Below, piece after piece: positions 44,744 to 52,799 of a stretch of DNA of 64,000 nucleotides (position 1 is its first letter; every line of letters starts with the position of its first letter). Source of the DNA: JBBROS01 sp965260935 (GTDB lineage: Bacteria > Pseudomonadota > Alphaproteobacteria > Acetobacterales > Acetobacteraceae); NCBI GenBank assembly GCA_965260935.1, contig OZ253374.1, positions 1,612,001-1,676,000 on the forward strand. Direction: 5' to 3'. Under the pieces are notes generated by a model. The model ran no database searches. It was not told the origin of the DNA and saw only the letters and a list, made by a program, of their open reading frames with translations. The position numbers and the translations under genes are program-made.

Positions 44744-45860
44744 TTAGCTTTGCTCGGTTTGACCACCGTGCCATCGGTCAGGCGGTATTGCCCCTGCGTG
44801 ACGATGGACTGCCCCGGCTTCAGCCCCTCGCTGATCAGCGCCGTGCCGCGCTCGCGCTGCTCGACCGTGACCTTCTGCGACATGACTTTGTCGCCCGGCC
44901 CGACAACGAACACGGTCTGGCCGGCGTCGCCTTGCTGCAGGGCGTTGGTGGGGATGGTCAGCGCGTCATGGATGGTACGGGTGGTGAGCTCGACGTTGAC
45001 GAAGGTGCCGGGCCAGAGCTGGCGATGGGCGTTGGGAAAACGGCTTTGAGCTGGACGGTGCCGCTGGACGGCTGGGCCTGATTGTTGATCAGCAGCAGAT
45101 GGCCTTTGTCGAGCTGCTTGGCGCCGGCTTGGTCGAGTGCCGCGGCAAGGACAGGGCCGGCAGCAAGGGCTTTCTGCACCTCGGGTATGTCTTTTGCGGG
45201 CAGGGTGAGAATGACAGCGATCGGCTGCACCTGGGTAACGGTCACGAGCCCGGCCGCATCGGCCGGGTGGATCACGTTGCCGACATCCAGCGTGCGGATG
45301 CCGGTGACGCCGTCGAAGGGGGCACGCAGCGAGGTATAGTCAAGCTGCATCTGCGCGTCCTCGACAGCGGCCTGGTCCGACGCGATCGTGCTTTGCAGCT
45401 CGGCCAGCCTTGATTTCTGGTCGGTCACTTGCTGATCGGTGGCGAAACCCTTGCTCAAGAGCGGGAGGTTGCGGTTGAGGTTGGTCTCAACGTTGGCGGC
45501 GGCCTCCTGGTCACGGGCGAGCTGCGCTTTCGCCTGGTTCAGGCGAGCCTGTTCCGGGCGCGGATCGATCTGGGCCAGCAAATTGCCGCGCTTGACCTGC
45601 TGGCCCTCGGTGAAATTCACGGTTTGCAGCATGCCGGAGACCTGCGCGCGGACAACCGCCGTGTTCAGTCCCTGTACCGTGCCGAGGCCGCTAAGAAGGA
45701 TGGGCACGTCGCCTTGCTGCACGGGTGCGACGACGACTGGGACCGGAGGCGGTGGCTCGGGCGCTTTGGCCGTGGCGGCGGGGGCAAGATAACGGTACGC
45801 GCCGATGCCCAGAGCGGCCGCACAGGCGAGACCCAACCAGGCCTTATGTGCAGCTCTCAT
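44701..45860 (-). pseudogene. RND efflux periplasmic adaptor (MdtA/HlyD type), frameshifted
   Basis: From ATG 45860: leader/anchor MRAAHKAWLGLACAAALGIG, then lipoyl and hairpin domains (SGMLQTVNFTEGQQVKRGNL, AQIDPRPEQARLNQAKAQLA, LDYTSLRAPFDGVTGIRTLD) to TVQLKAVFP. A missing base near 45031-45040 shifts the frame; the family text continues as WPGTFVNVEL, NALQQGDAGQTVFVV and QYRLTDGTVVKPSKA in the other frame. The last residues (KHHSAGRTGTLPVK) are encoded by repeat R4 rather than by family sequence. As written, the product lacks the membrane-proximal domain. Confidence 0.82.
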
Positions 45861-45869
45861 CTGGCGCCC

Positions 45870-46082
45870 TCAACGTGATCCGGACCGGCGAAGCGTAGCG
45901 TCAAGCAGGATGGCGGCCAAGCCAAGGAACAAGGCCAAGCCGGACCAAGCTGAATCAGTGGCCATGATACGCGGCAGCACCTGCCAGATGACGAGCAGCC
46001 ACAGACCGATGGCGCCGGCGAAACGGGCGTCGTCGACGAAGAGGCTGGCGAGCTTACGGATGATGGCCTTGATCGGGTTCAT
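45870..46082 (-). CDS. Small inner-membrane protein
   Basis: 70 residues: MNPIKAIIRKLASLFVDDAR, then two hydrophobic segments (GAIGLWLLVIWQVLP and SGLALFLGLAAILLDATL). Family not recognised. It begins six bases after the stop of the larger membrane protein and ends nine bases before the efflux adaptor start, so it belongs to the same transcription unit. Confidence 0.6.
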   Translation of the reverse strand: MNPIKAIIRKLASLFVDDARFAGAIGLWLLVIWQVLPRIMATDSAWSGLALFLGLAAILLDATLRRSGSR

Positions 46083-46088
46083 GGCTTT

Positions 46089-46853
46089 TCAGGCCTTCGG
46101 TGAGACGGCAAGTGGCCGCGCTCGGGCGCGGCAGAGCGAGACGGCGAGCAGGGTGGCGACAAGGAAGCCCACGGCCAGGGCGAGGATGGACCAGTCGGCG
46201 CCGGGCCAAACGACGTTCATGCCTTCGCCCGCCCAGAACGTGCCGAAGCTCGAAAGCAGGACGCCCACGACCAACTTGAGGCTGTTCTCCGGAATGCGGG
46301 CCAGCGGGCGATGGATGATGAAGCCGAGGGCGGCAACCACCAGCAGGGCCGCAAGAGCGCCAAGACTTGCCGGAAACAGCAGCCCGGCGCTCCCGGCGCC
46401 AAAGGCAAGAACGATGAAGACGACTTCCGCGCCTTCGAGCATGGTGATCTGGAAGGTCGTGGCAAAGGCGGCGGCGTCCCATCGCGCCACGGCGCCGTAA
46501 TTGCCGATCGCGGCAACTTGCCTGGCAAAGGCGGCAGCTTCGTCGTGCAGCGGCAGAACCCCGGCGGCGCGAAGGATCGCTTTTCGCAGCCAACGCATCC
46601 CAAACAGCAGCAGCAGAACGCCGACCGTGAGCTGCATGACGCGGAGCGGGATTTGAGCGAGGGCTGCTCCAAGTGCGGCAACGACGACGGCCAGAAGCAT
46701 GACGGCCGCCGCCGCGCCGAGCAACGCGTCGCGCCAGCCGCGCACGCTGCCGACGGCCAGGATAATGGTCAGCGCCTCGACGAACTCGATCATCGATGCG
46801 AGAAAGGCCGCCAGCAGGGTTGGGCCTGCGTGGGCCCAGGCGATGTGGAACAT
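46089..46853 (-). CDS. COG4280-like membrane protein
   Basis: 254 residues with about seven membrane segments. Two acidic motifs in membrane helices, SMIEFVEALTIILAVGS and TTFQITMLEGAEVVFIVLAF, resemble the paired E-x-x-E repeats of cation transporters and of the COG4280 family. This suggests an inverted-repeat transporter, perhaps for metal ions, but the function is unproven. It leads the small membrane protein and efflux genes. Confidence 0.7.
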   Translation of the reverse strand: MFHIAWAHAGPTLLAAFLASMIEFVEALTIILAVGSVRGWRDALLGAAAAVMLLAVVVAALGAALAQIPLRVMQLTVGVLLLLFGMRWLRKAILRAAGVLPLHDEAAAFARQVAAIGNYGAVARWDAAAFATTFQITMLEGAEVVFIVLAFGAGSAGLLFPASLGALAALLVVAALGFIIHRPLARIPENSLKLVVGVLLSSFGTFWAGEGMNVVWPGADWSILALAVGFLVATLLAVSLCRARARPLAVSPKA

Positions 46854-46957
46854 GAGCGCCTCGTTGGAAGTGCCGCCCCGGCCTGAGCGGCGACACCTTG
46901 CCGCTCAGGCCGGGGATGCCGGGCAATCAGGTATCGCTTCCGGTTTGACGGGACGCG

Positions 46958-47230
46958 TCAGCGCTGCTGGGGAGTTCCCGTGGCGCTTTCTGATGGCGCC
47001 TGCGGAATGCGCGTCGTTTTGACGGACCCTTCCTCTTGCGTGCCGGTCGAGCCCGGAGGCAGGGTTCGTGCGCCCTGCGGCAAGCTGCCGGGCGGCGCGG
47101 GATCGTTGTTGCTGGAGTTAGGCGAAGGCGGGGTTTGGCTCGAACCCTGAGCCAGGGCAGCGATTGGGCTGGCGAGCAGGGCCAGCACGCCGAGTCCAGC
47201 CGGGATCAAGGGCCTATACTTGGCGTTCAT
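46958..47230 (-). CDS. Small exported Pro/Ser-rich protein
   Basis: 90 residues. Signal peptide MNAKYRPLIPAGLGVLALLA with cleavage near ALAQG, followed by a low-complexity Pro/Ser/Gly/Thr tail (QTPPSPNSSNNDPAPPGSLP). AGGAGATAAACA precedes the ATG, a strong ribosome site. No family recognised; probably periplasmic or cell-surface and disordered. Confidence 0.65.
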   Translation of the reverse strand: MNAKYRPLIPAGLGVLALLASPIAALAQGSSQTPPSPNSSNNDPAPPGSLPQGARTLPPGSTGTQEEGSVKTTRIPQAPSESATGTPQQR

Positions 47231-47312
47231 TGTTTATCTCCTGAATGTGAAAGCGACGATGGTTTGAGAGGAACGGTCCGTATCGTTGGTTCAGTGATTG
47301 ACCAAAGAAGTA

Positions 47313-47609
47313 TTAGGCTGCCAAAACGCCGCCGATTTCCGGTGTGCTGGGCAAGCCGCGTTCCAGCGCCGGTGTTCCTTCGTAGCCGATTTCCGGCGCG
47401 GGATTGGCGACAACGGTTGCGGTGGCGCCAGAAGACTCAGCTGTAGAGTACTCGCCGCGCGACAGATGGATTTGCTGCGTCGTAAGGGCCAAATCCAAGC
47501 CAAACGGAGCGCCGTTGCCCTCGCCCCGCGCATAAACTGCCCCGGCAGGGGCCGCCAACATGGCTAGGACGGCAAGGGCTTGGAAGCTGCGGGTCATCGT
47601 TTTGTTCAT
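47313..47609 (-). CDS. Small exported protein of unknown function
   Basis: 98 residues. N-terminal MNKTMTRSFQALAVLAMLAA with signal cleavage near VYARG; the mature part (LDLALTTQQIHLSRGEYSTA) is polar with no recognised domain and no cysteines. It precedes the other small exported gene by about 80 bp on the same strand and may be co-expressed. Confidence 0.6.
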   Translation of the reverse strand: MNKTMTRSFQALAVLAMLAAPAGAVYARGEGNGAPFGLDLALTTQQIHLSRGEYSTAESSGATATVVANPAPEIGYEGTPALERGLPSTPEIGGVLAA

Positions 47610-47725
47610 CAGTCGTGTCCGTTAAAGCGGGGCGCTATCGCCACCTCACCGAAGATCGGTCGGCGAGGCCGTGCGATCCAATTCGATGTCGTCATTTCCC
47701 TATGCACGATGGGCATGGGGCGGCA

Positions 47726-48631
47726 TCAAAGCGCGCGTGCCACCTGCATAATCGTATTCCTCAACCAACGGTGAGCGGGCATGTCGCCGACCCGGCGGTG
47801 CCACAGCATCGCCGTCGTCAGCGCCGGCGAGGCGAACGGCAAAGGCTGCATGTCTAAGGGGGCGGCATGAGCGAACGTGCGGGCGCCGCGCTCGCCCATC
47901 ACGGCAAGCAGGTCCGACTGCGCCAGCGCTGCGCCAGCGGCCAGCAGGGGGATGCGGAGCGCGATCCGTCGCTCCAGGCCGTGCCGGGCCAGCTCCTCGT
48001 CGATGAAGCCGGTGTCCTCGCCGGTCGAGGACAGCAAGAGGTGCGGGTATTGAGCGAGGGCTTGCAGCGTCAGCCGGCCCTGGCTCGCGGCCGGGTGCCC
48101 GCGACGCATCAGGACGACGAAGCCGTTCTCGAACAGACGGCAGTCGGAAAAGCGTTCACCGGGCGCTGCCACGCCACCCAGCGCTAGGTCCAGCTCGCCG
48201 CTATCCAGCAGATCGGGCAGGTCAAGCGTGCCGCTGGGCCGCATGTCCAGGTTGACGCCGGGCGCACTGGCCGCCACGGCCGCGGCGACCGGGGCGGCGA
48301 GGATGAGCGACGAACGGTTGTCGAGGGCGATGACGAACTCACGTTCGGCCGTGGCCGGATTGAAACTTGCCTGCCCGTCAAGCGCCGCCGAAAGGTTTTG
48401 TAGGGCGGCCCGGACCGGCCCTGCGAGCTGTTCGGCATAGGAGGTCGGAGCCATGCCGTCCGGCGTGCGGATGAACAGCTCATCGTGAAGCGCGCGGCGC
48501 AGGCGGGTGAGGGCGTGGCTGATCGCCGGCTGTGTCATGTTAAGCTTGGCCGCCGCGCGAGTGGCGCTGCGTTCCTGGGCGACGGTATCGAATACGACAA
48601 GAAGGTTGAGATCGAGCGCGCGCCAGTGCAT
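47726..48631 (-). CDS. LysR family transcriptional regulator
   Basis: 301 residues. The winged helix-turn-helix is at residues 6-65: LDLNLLVVFDTVAQERSATR and LNMTQPAISHALTRLRRALH. The effector domain follows (NLDMRPSGTLDLPDLLDSGE). The MHWRALDLNLLV start is like NodD/PcpR-type members with the DNA-binding Thr-Gln-Pro-Ala-Ile-Ser. Its natural divergent target would lie beyond 48.63 kb, where only IS remnants are found, so its target may have been lost. Confidence 0.87.
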   Translation of the reverse strand: MHWRALDLNLLVVFDTVAQERSATRAAAKLNMTQPAISHALTRLRRALHDELFIRTPDGMAPTSYAEQLAGPVRAALQNLSAALDGQASFNPATAEREFVIALDNRSSLILAAPVAAAVAASAPGVNLDMRPSGTLDLPDLLDSGELDLALGGVAAPGERFSDCRLFENGFVVLMRRGHPAASQGRLTLQALAQYPHLLLSSTGEDTGFIDEELARHGLERRIALRIPLLAAGAALAQSDLLAVMGERGARTFAHAAPLDMQPLPFASPALTTAMLWHRRVGDMPAHRWLRNTIMQVARAL

Positions 48632-48728
48632 TGCGGCATGTCCTTCAGGCGGTGGCTGCCGGTTGGCCAGAGTTGAGCGGCGGAACGTTCATGGCGAGAG
48701 CTATGCCTGAATTTGGATGACGCGGTGA

Positions 48729-48986
48729 TCAGGCGGCGCCCTGGTTTGGCGTGTTGGTAACCTCGACGCCGTTGCGGAAGATGACGCCCTGGACCACCTT
48801 GGGCAAATGGTTTTCGCCTTCCAGCCTACGCCAAGTTTTCGCCGTGGCGGCGATCAGCTTGAGCATCATCGGGACTATCTGAAAGTCAGGGGACCACGCC
48901 GCCTCGGCCAAGCGCAGCCCTGAACCGAGTGCCGGCTTGGACAGTGGGCCGGCTTGGACAGTGGGCCGGCGCCGCGTTGGGTCCAA
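48729..48986 (-). pseudogene. IS256-type transposase, C-terminal remnant
   Basis: The frame reads MLKLIAATAKTWRRLEGENH, LPKVVQGVIFRNGVEVTN and TPNQGAA, the C-terminal tail of a mutator-type transposase (a K-W-R-L-G-NQLPK pattern). Everything upstream is lost; the N-terminal residues of the open frame come from unrelated sequence including a 17-bp tandem duplication. The catalytic residues are absent. Confidence 0.65.
48931..48964. repeat. 17-bp tandem duplication
   Basis: GCCGGCTTGGACAGTGG occurs twice head to tail (48931-48947 and 48948-48964), followed by a further GCCGGC. It lies in IS-remnant sequence and is probably a replication slippage product or IS end scar. Confidence 0.7.
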
Positions 48987-49245
48987 CGCTTCCGCTGCGA
49001 TTTAACCCTGCGATTGCTGACCAAGCCCTAGGGCCGGCTGTTCAAAGAGGGTCCTTGGAGGAGGGGTTGGGCATTGCCGCCCAGCAGCCGGATTTCAGAA
49101 TGCAAGCGCCCTGATTGGACAAGCGAGATGCATCGGTTGCCAATCCAGATAGGCTAGACCGTCATGATGGAGTGCGCCCCTGGGGGTGGACAGATTGGGC
49201 GAAATGGATTGACCCCCCTGCCTGGGCTTCCGGAGGATGGAAGTC

Positions 49246-49596
49246 ATGGCACGGCATCGTTCACACAGCGTCGCGTTCAAGCGGCAGGTTGCTGGGGAGT
49301 TCATCGCGGGCGAAACGCTGCATGCGCTTTCCAAGCGGCACGACATCTCACGCCAGCTGATCCGGATCTGGGTCGGCACGTTCGAGGCTGGCGCCCTGGA
49401 CGACGACGTGCAGGCGGCGGACCTGATCCAGGAATACGAGGCCAAGATCGCGGCCCTCGAGCGGATGGTGGGGCGGCAAGCGTTGGAGCTCGAACTGCTA
49501 AAGGGGGCTTTGAAGCATGCTCCCCGGCCGAGAAGCGCGACCGCCTCCGTCGTCACCGGCCCTCCGGCCTCTCCGTTGTCCGGGGGTGCGAGCTGA
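49246..49596 (+). CDS. IS3 family transposase OrfA
   Basis: About 116 residues from ATG 49246, placed eight bases after GGAGG (an ATG three codons earlier overlaps this site). It reads MARHRSHSVAFKRQVAGEF, then the helix-turn-helix LSKRHDISRQLIRIWVGTFE and a coiled-coil IQEYEAKIAALERMVGRQAL. The stop overlaps the OrfB ATG at 49596. In the family OrfA and OrfAB are made by frameshifting; the A-rich/G-rich stretch CTAAAGGGGGC near 49500 is a candidate site. Confidence 0.85.
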   Translation: MARHRSHSVAFKRQVAGEFIAGETLHALSKRHDISRQLIRIWVGTFEAGALDDDVQAADLIQEYEAKIAALERMVGRQALELELLKGALKHAPRPRSATASVVTGPPASPLSGGAS

Positions 49597-50144
49597 TGGA
49601 ACTGTCCCGCTCGACCTTTTACGACACCGCAGCCTCTGCGCTGGATGCTGAGGACCTGCTGGCCCGGATCGGCGCGATCTGCGACGAGTTCGAATGCTAC
49701 GGCTACCGCCGGGTTGGGGCGGCGCTGCGCCACCAGGGCGTGGTGGTGAACAGCAAGAAGCTCCGTCGCCTGATGCGCGAGCACGATTTACAGCCTAAGC
49801 GGCGGCGGCGCTTCGTGGTGACGACGGACAGCGACCATGGCGGGCCAATCTACCCCGACCTGGCCAAGGATGTCGTTCCCGACCGCGCGAACCAGCTCTG
49901 GGTTGCAGACTTGACGTATGTGGCCATCCCGGGCGGCTTCGTCTGTCTGGCGGCCATTCTGGATGCCTGGTCGCGCCCTGTCAGCTTCGCTGACATCACG
50001 CCGTGGGATCGCTGCGCGATGGTGGTCGGCTACGCGATCAGCCGGTCGATGGACGCGCGCATCGCCGTGGCGGCGCTCAAGGCAGCGATCCGGAACCGCA
50101 CGCCGCCGAAAGGCTGCATTCACCATTCCGATCGCGGGTCGCAA

Positions 50145-51598
50145 CTCGGTCTCAACCGGTCGTCGCAACGCCTGTGTGCGCCGCCCGCAGCGCCTCGTCA
50201 AACGCCTCGGCCGGCGTTCTCCAGCCCAGGGTCTTGCGCGGCCTGCCGTTGAGGGTCGCGCTCACCGCGGCAAGGTCGTCCACGCTGTGCGCGCTCAGGT
50301 CGGTGCCCTTCGGGAAGTATTGCCGCAGCAGCCCGTTGGTGTTCTCGTTCGTGCCCCGCTGCCAAGGGCTGTGCGGGTCGCAGAAGTAGACCGCAACACC
50401 CGTGTCGATCCGCAGCCGGGCGTGTTGGCTCATCTCCGCCCCCTGGTCCCACGTCAGTGATCGCCGGAGCTGTTCGGGCAAGCTGATGATTGCGCGTGCG
50501 ATGGCGTCGCGCACCGCTTCGGCGCCATGGCCGGCGAGCGCAGGCCCGTTCTTGATCGAAGGCCCGGCGCCGTGACCCTCCATGCGCGGCAGGTGCAGCA
50601 GCATGGTGAACCGCGTCGTGCGCTCCACCAGCGTGCCAACTGCGGAACTGCCCAGGCCCAGGATGAGGTCCCCTTCCCAGTGGCCCGGCACCGCACGGTC
50701 GGCTGCTTCCGCCGGCCGTTCGCTGATCATCACCTCAGGCGCAACAAACGATTTGCCTCGGCCCCGCGTGCGCGCCCGCGGCACCCGCAGCGCCCGACCC
50801 GTGCGCAGGCAGGCCGTCAGCTCGCGCCGCAGCGCGCCCCGGCCCTGGATGTAGAGCGCCTGGTAGATCGCCTCGTGGCTGATGCGCATCGTCTGGTCCC
50901 CGGGAAAGTCGAGCCGCAGGCGTTGGGCAATCTGCTGCGGGCTCCACGCCCGCGCCCAGCGCCGGGCCTGCCGAGGCCCATGTCGACGGCCTTTCCAGGG
51001 CACGGCCGGTCCAGGCACTGCGTCCCCGCCCGGGGCAGCGACCGCGCCGGACAGGCGGTCCTGCACATAGTCCCGCAGCGCTGTGTTGGCGGCCAGCTTC
51101 GCCTGCTTCGGCCGGCGTGCCGACCGCTCCGCGTGCCATTGCGCCGTGGTGGCCCGGTAGTCCAGCTCGCCACCCCGCGTGGCCGCGTTGCGACGCAGCT
51201 CACGCGAGATCGCAGACGCCGCCCGCCCCAGCCGGCGTGCAACCTCCCGCACGCCCAAGCCCTGCGCCCGCAACAGCGCGATCTCCTCCCGCTCGGTAAA
51301 CGAAAGATACCGTCCCGAAAGCGGCTTGGCCGAGCGCGACAGGTGCGACGGCGCCATCCCGCCTGCCATTCGGAACCAGCGGAACCCAACCGGCTGCGAT
51401 ACTCCGACCTCCATCGCCGCGTCCTCGCTCGACAATCCTGCCGCAACAAACGCCCAGAACCGCCGCCGGTGCTCCTGCCGCGCCACGGGAGGGCGCCCCG
51501 GCGACCTCAGCTTGTTCCGTAAAGCCCGATCCGACCGCCGCCGACCCGCCATCCCAACCTCCTCCGTCCAGGTGTTGCGACGACCACTTGAATCCACC
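50145..51598 (-). mobile_element. IS30 family insertion sequence
   Basis: Inverted ends share GGTCGTCGCAAC near both termini (AACCGGTCGTCGCAACGCC at the left; AAGTGGTCGTCGCAACACC read inward from the right). CAA is present on both sides of the element, a 3-bp target duplication within the IS3 OrfB gene. It carries one intact transposase gene on the minus strand. Confidence 0.85.
50152..51552 (-). CDS. IS30 family transposase
   Basis: 466 residues from ATG 51552, preceded by GGAGGTTGGG. The helix-turn-helix YLSFTEREEIALLRAQGLGV then LGRAASAISRELRRNAATRG is the IS30 signature. The DDE core has GHWEGDLILGLGSSAVGTLV, LTWDQGAEMSQHARL (Asp) and CDPHSPWQRGTNENTNGLLR (Glu). No disruption was seen, so this is the likely active element of the region. 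Confidence 0.9.
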   Translation of the reverse strand: MAGRRRSDRALRNKLRSPGRPPVARQEHRRRFWAFVAAGLSSEDAAMEVGVSQPVGFRWFRMAGGMAPSHLSRSAKPLSGRYLSFTEREEIALLRAQGLGVREVARRLGRAASAISRELRRNAATRGGELDYRATTAQWHAERSARRPKQAKLAANTALRDYVQDRLSGAVAAPGGDAVPGPAVPWKGRRHGPRQARRWARAWSPQQIAQRLRLDFPGDQTMRISHEAIYQALYIQGRGALRRELTACLRTGRALRVPRARTRGRGKSFVAPEVMISERPAEAADRAVPGHWEGDLILGLGSSAVGTLVERTTRFTMLLHLPRMEGHGAGPSIKNGPALAGHGAEAVRDAIARAIISLPEQLRRSLTWDQGAEMSQHARLRIDTGVAVYFCDPHSPWQRGTNENTNGLLRQYFPKGTDLSAHSVDDLAAVSATLNGRPRKTLGWRTPAEAFDEALRAAHTGVATTG

Positions 51599-51928
51599 CA
51601 ATACGCATCCGAGCCGTATCGCGACCTGCTAGCGGCCCACAACTTGGTCGGCTCCATGAGCCGGCGCGGCAACCCATACGACAACGCCAAGGCGGAAAGC
51701 TTCATGAAAACGCTCAAGGTCGAGGCCGTCTACCTGGCCGCCTACGAGACGTTCGAGGATGTCACCGCAGACCTTCCGCGGTTCATCGACGACGTTTACA
51801 ACTCACGACGCCTGCACTCGGCCTTGGGCTATCTCAGCCCCGTGCAGTTCGAGGATCAACACGCCCAACAGACGGTCAAAACAGCGGCTTGAAACTGTCC
51901 ACCCCCAGGGGCGCACTCCATGAACCGG

Positions 51929-52219
51929 TCAAGTTTGGGACAGGTTGGCTTCAAGCAGGATGGTGTCGGCCATGAACTCGGCACTGTGCCATGCGCCGGG
52001 CGGCAGGTTGAGGGCGGTGCCGGGTTTAAGGGGAATGGCGCCCTGCTCGCATTCGAGGCGGCCTTGGCCGCTGACGACGTAAAGGAACTGCTCGAAATCG
52101 TGCTGATGCCGGGTTGCGATATGCCCGGCCTTGATCGAGACCTGCCGAAGCACGCCGCCCGCGCCCTTGAGCTCGGGCGGGGCCGATGCGTTGGAGGTGA
52201 AGCGGGCGGCTGCAATCAT
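51929..52219 (-). CDS. Cupin domain protein
   Basis: 96 residues from ATG 52219, which shares one base with the Ohr stop (TGATG). The cupin motifs are HIATRHQHDFEQFLYVVSG (two His and a Glu) and LPPGAWHSAEF (the last His). A small metal-binding beta-barrel; enzymatic or binding role unknown. Co-translated with Ohr, so likely part of the peroxide-response unit. The IS3 element ends eight bases beyond its stop. Confidence 0.78.
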   Translation of the reverse strand: MIAAARFTSNASAPPELKGAGGVLRQVSIKAGHIATRHQHDFEQFLYVVSGQGRLECEQGAIPLKPGTALNLPPGAWHSAEFMADTILLEANLSQT

Positions 52220-52647
52220 CACGCGACGGAAAGGCGGACGTCGACGTTGCCGCGGGTCGCGTTGCTGTAGGGGCAAACCTGGTGCGCCTTGTCGACCAAG
52301 GCCTGAGCCTGCTCCTGCGGGACGCCCGGTAGAGTGACCTTCAACGCGATGTCGAGGCCGAAGCCGCCTTCGGAGCGGGGCCCGATGCCGACATCGGCGT
52401 GGACCTTGGTATCGGCGGGGACTTGCGTCCCGCTCTTGTCCTGCGCGGCCACGGCCTTCATTGCGCCGAGGAAGCAGGCGGCATACCCGGCGGCGAAAAG
52501 CTGCTCCGGATTGTTGCCGCCGCCCGGGCCGCCCATTTCCTTCGGCACGGCGAGCTTGACGCTGAGCGCGCCGTCGTCGGTTTGGGCTTGGCCATCACGG
52601 CCGCCGGTCGCGGTGGCGGCGGCGCGATATTTAACGTCTACGGACAT
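52219..52647 (-). CDS. ohr: Organic hydroperoxide resistance protein (Ohr)
   Basis: 142 residues from ATG 52647 (MSVDVKYRAAATATGGRDGQ). Both catalytic cysteines of Ohr/OsmC proteins are present: AAGYAACFLGAMKAVA and HQVCPYSNATRGNVDV, with the NPEQLFAAG motif. Ohr reduces organic hydroperoxides using lipoyl thiols in the cytosol. No OhrR gene is adjacent; the nearest regulator is the OxyR-like gene beyond the catalase. Confidence 0.92.
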   Translation of the reverse strand: MSVDVKYRAAATATGGRDGQAQTDDGALSVKLAVPKEMGGPGGGNNPEQLFAAGYAACFLGAMKAVAAQDKSGTQVPADTKVHADVGIGPRSEGGFGLDIALKVTLPGVPQEQAQALVDKAHQVCPYSNATRGNVDVRLSVA

Positions 52648-52763
52648 TGCTGTCTCCTCGATGATTGGAGCCGGTAGAACGGCGGTATGCCGGAAAGGTT
52701 CAAGGCAACACGGCAAAGCGGCTGGGTTTCGGCCCGGCCGCTTCCGCCAAAAGGCAGGCAAGC

Positions 52764-52787
52764 GTCCTGCCCCTTGCGGGACAGGAC
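52764..52787 (-). terminator. Terminator-like hairpin downstream of catalase gene
   Basis: GTCCTG and CAGGAC pair, extended by CCC/GGG around a TTGC loop, in the gap between catalase and ohr. There is no marked T-run, so strength is uncertain. Confidence 0.45.
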
Positions 52788-52799
52788 ATCATGGCGAGG

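Larger units (their letters stand above)
49596..51892 (+). pseudogene. IS3 family transposase OrfB, split by IS30-like insertion
   Basis: The left part runs MELSRSTFYDTAASALDAED, CDEFECYGYRRVGAALRHQG, LWVADLTYVAIPGGFVCLAA (first Asp) and CIHHSDRGSQ (second Asp). The right part resumes at 51602 with YASEPYRDLLAAHNLVGSMS, RRGNPYDNAKAESFMKTLKV (Glu) and SRRLHSALGYLSPVQFE. Joining at a shared CAA gives DRGSQYASEPY in frame, so the insertion was precise and excision would restore the gene. Confidence 0.88.
49168..51920 (+). mobile_element. IS3 family element interrupted by IS30 family element
   Basis: Terminal inverted repeat TGGAGTGCGCCCCTGGGGGT, continuing GGACAG, at the left with its exact complement at the right end. 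TGA flanks both sides (49165-49167 and 51921-51923), the 3-bp target duplication expected for IS3 elements. It holds OrfA, a split OrfB and the complete IS30-like insertion. Confidence 0.88.
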
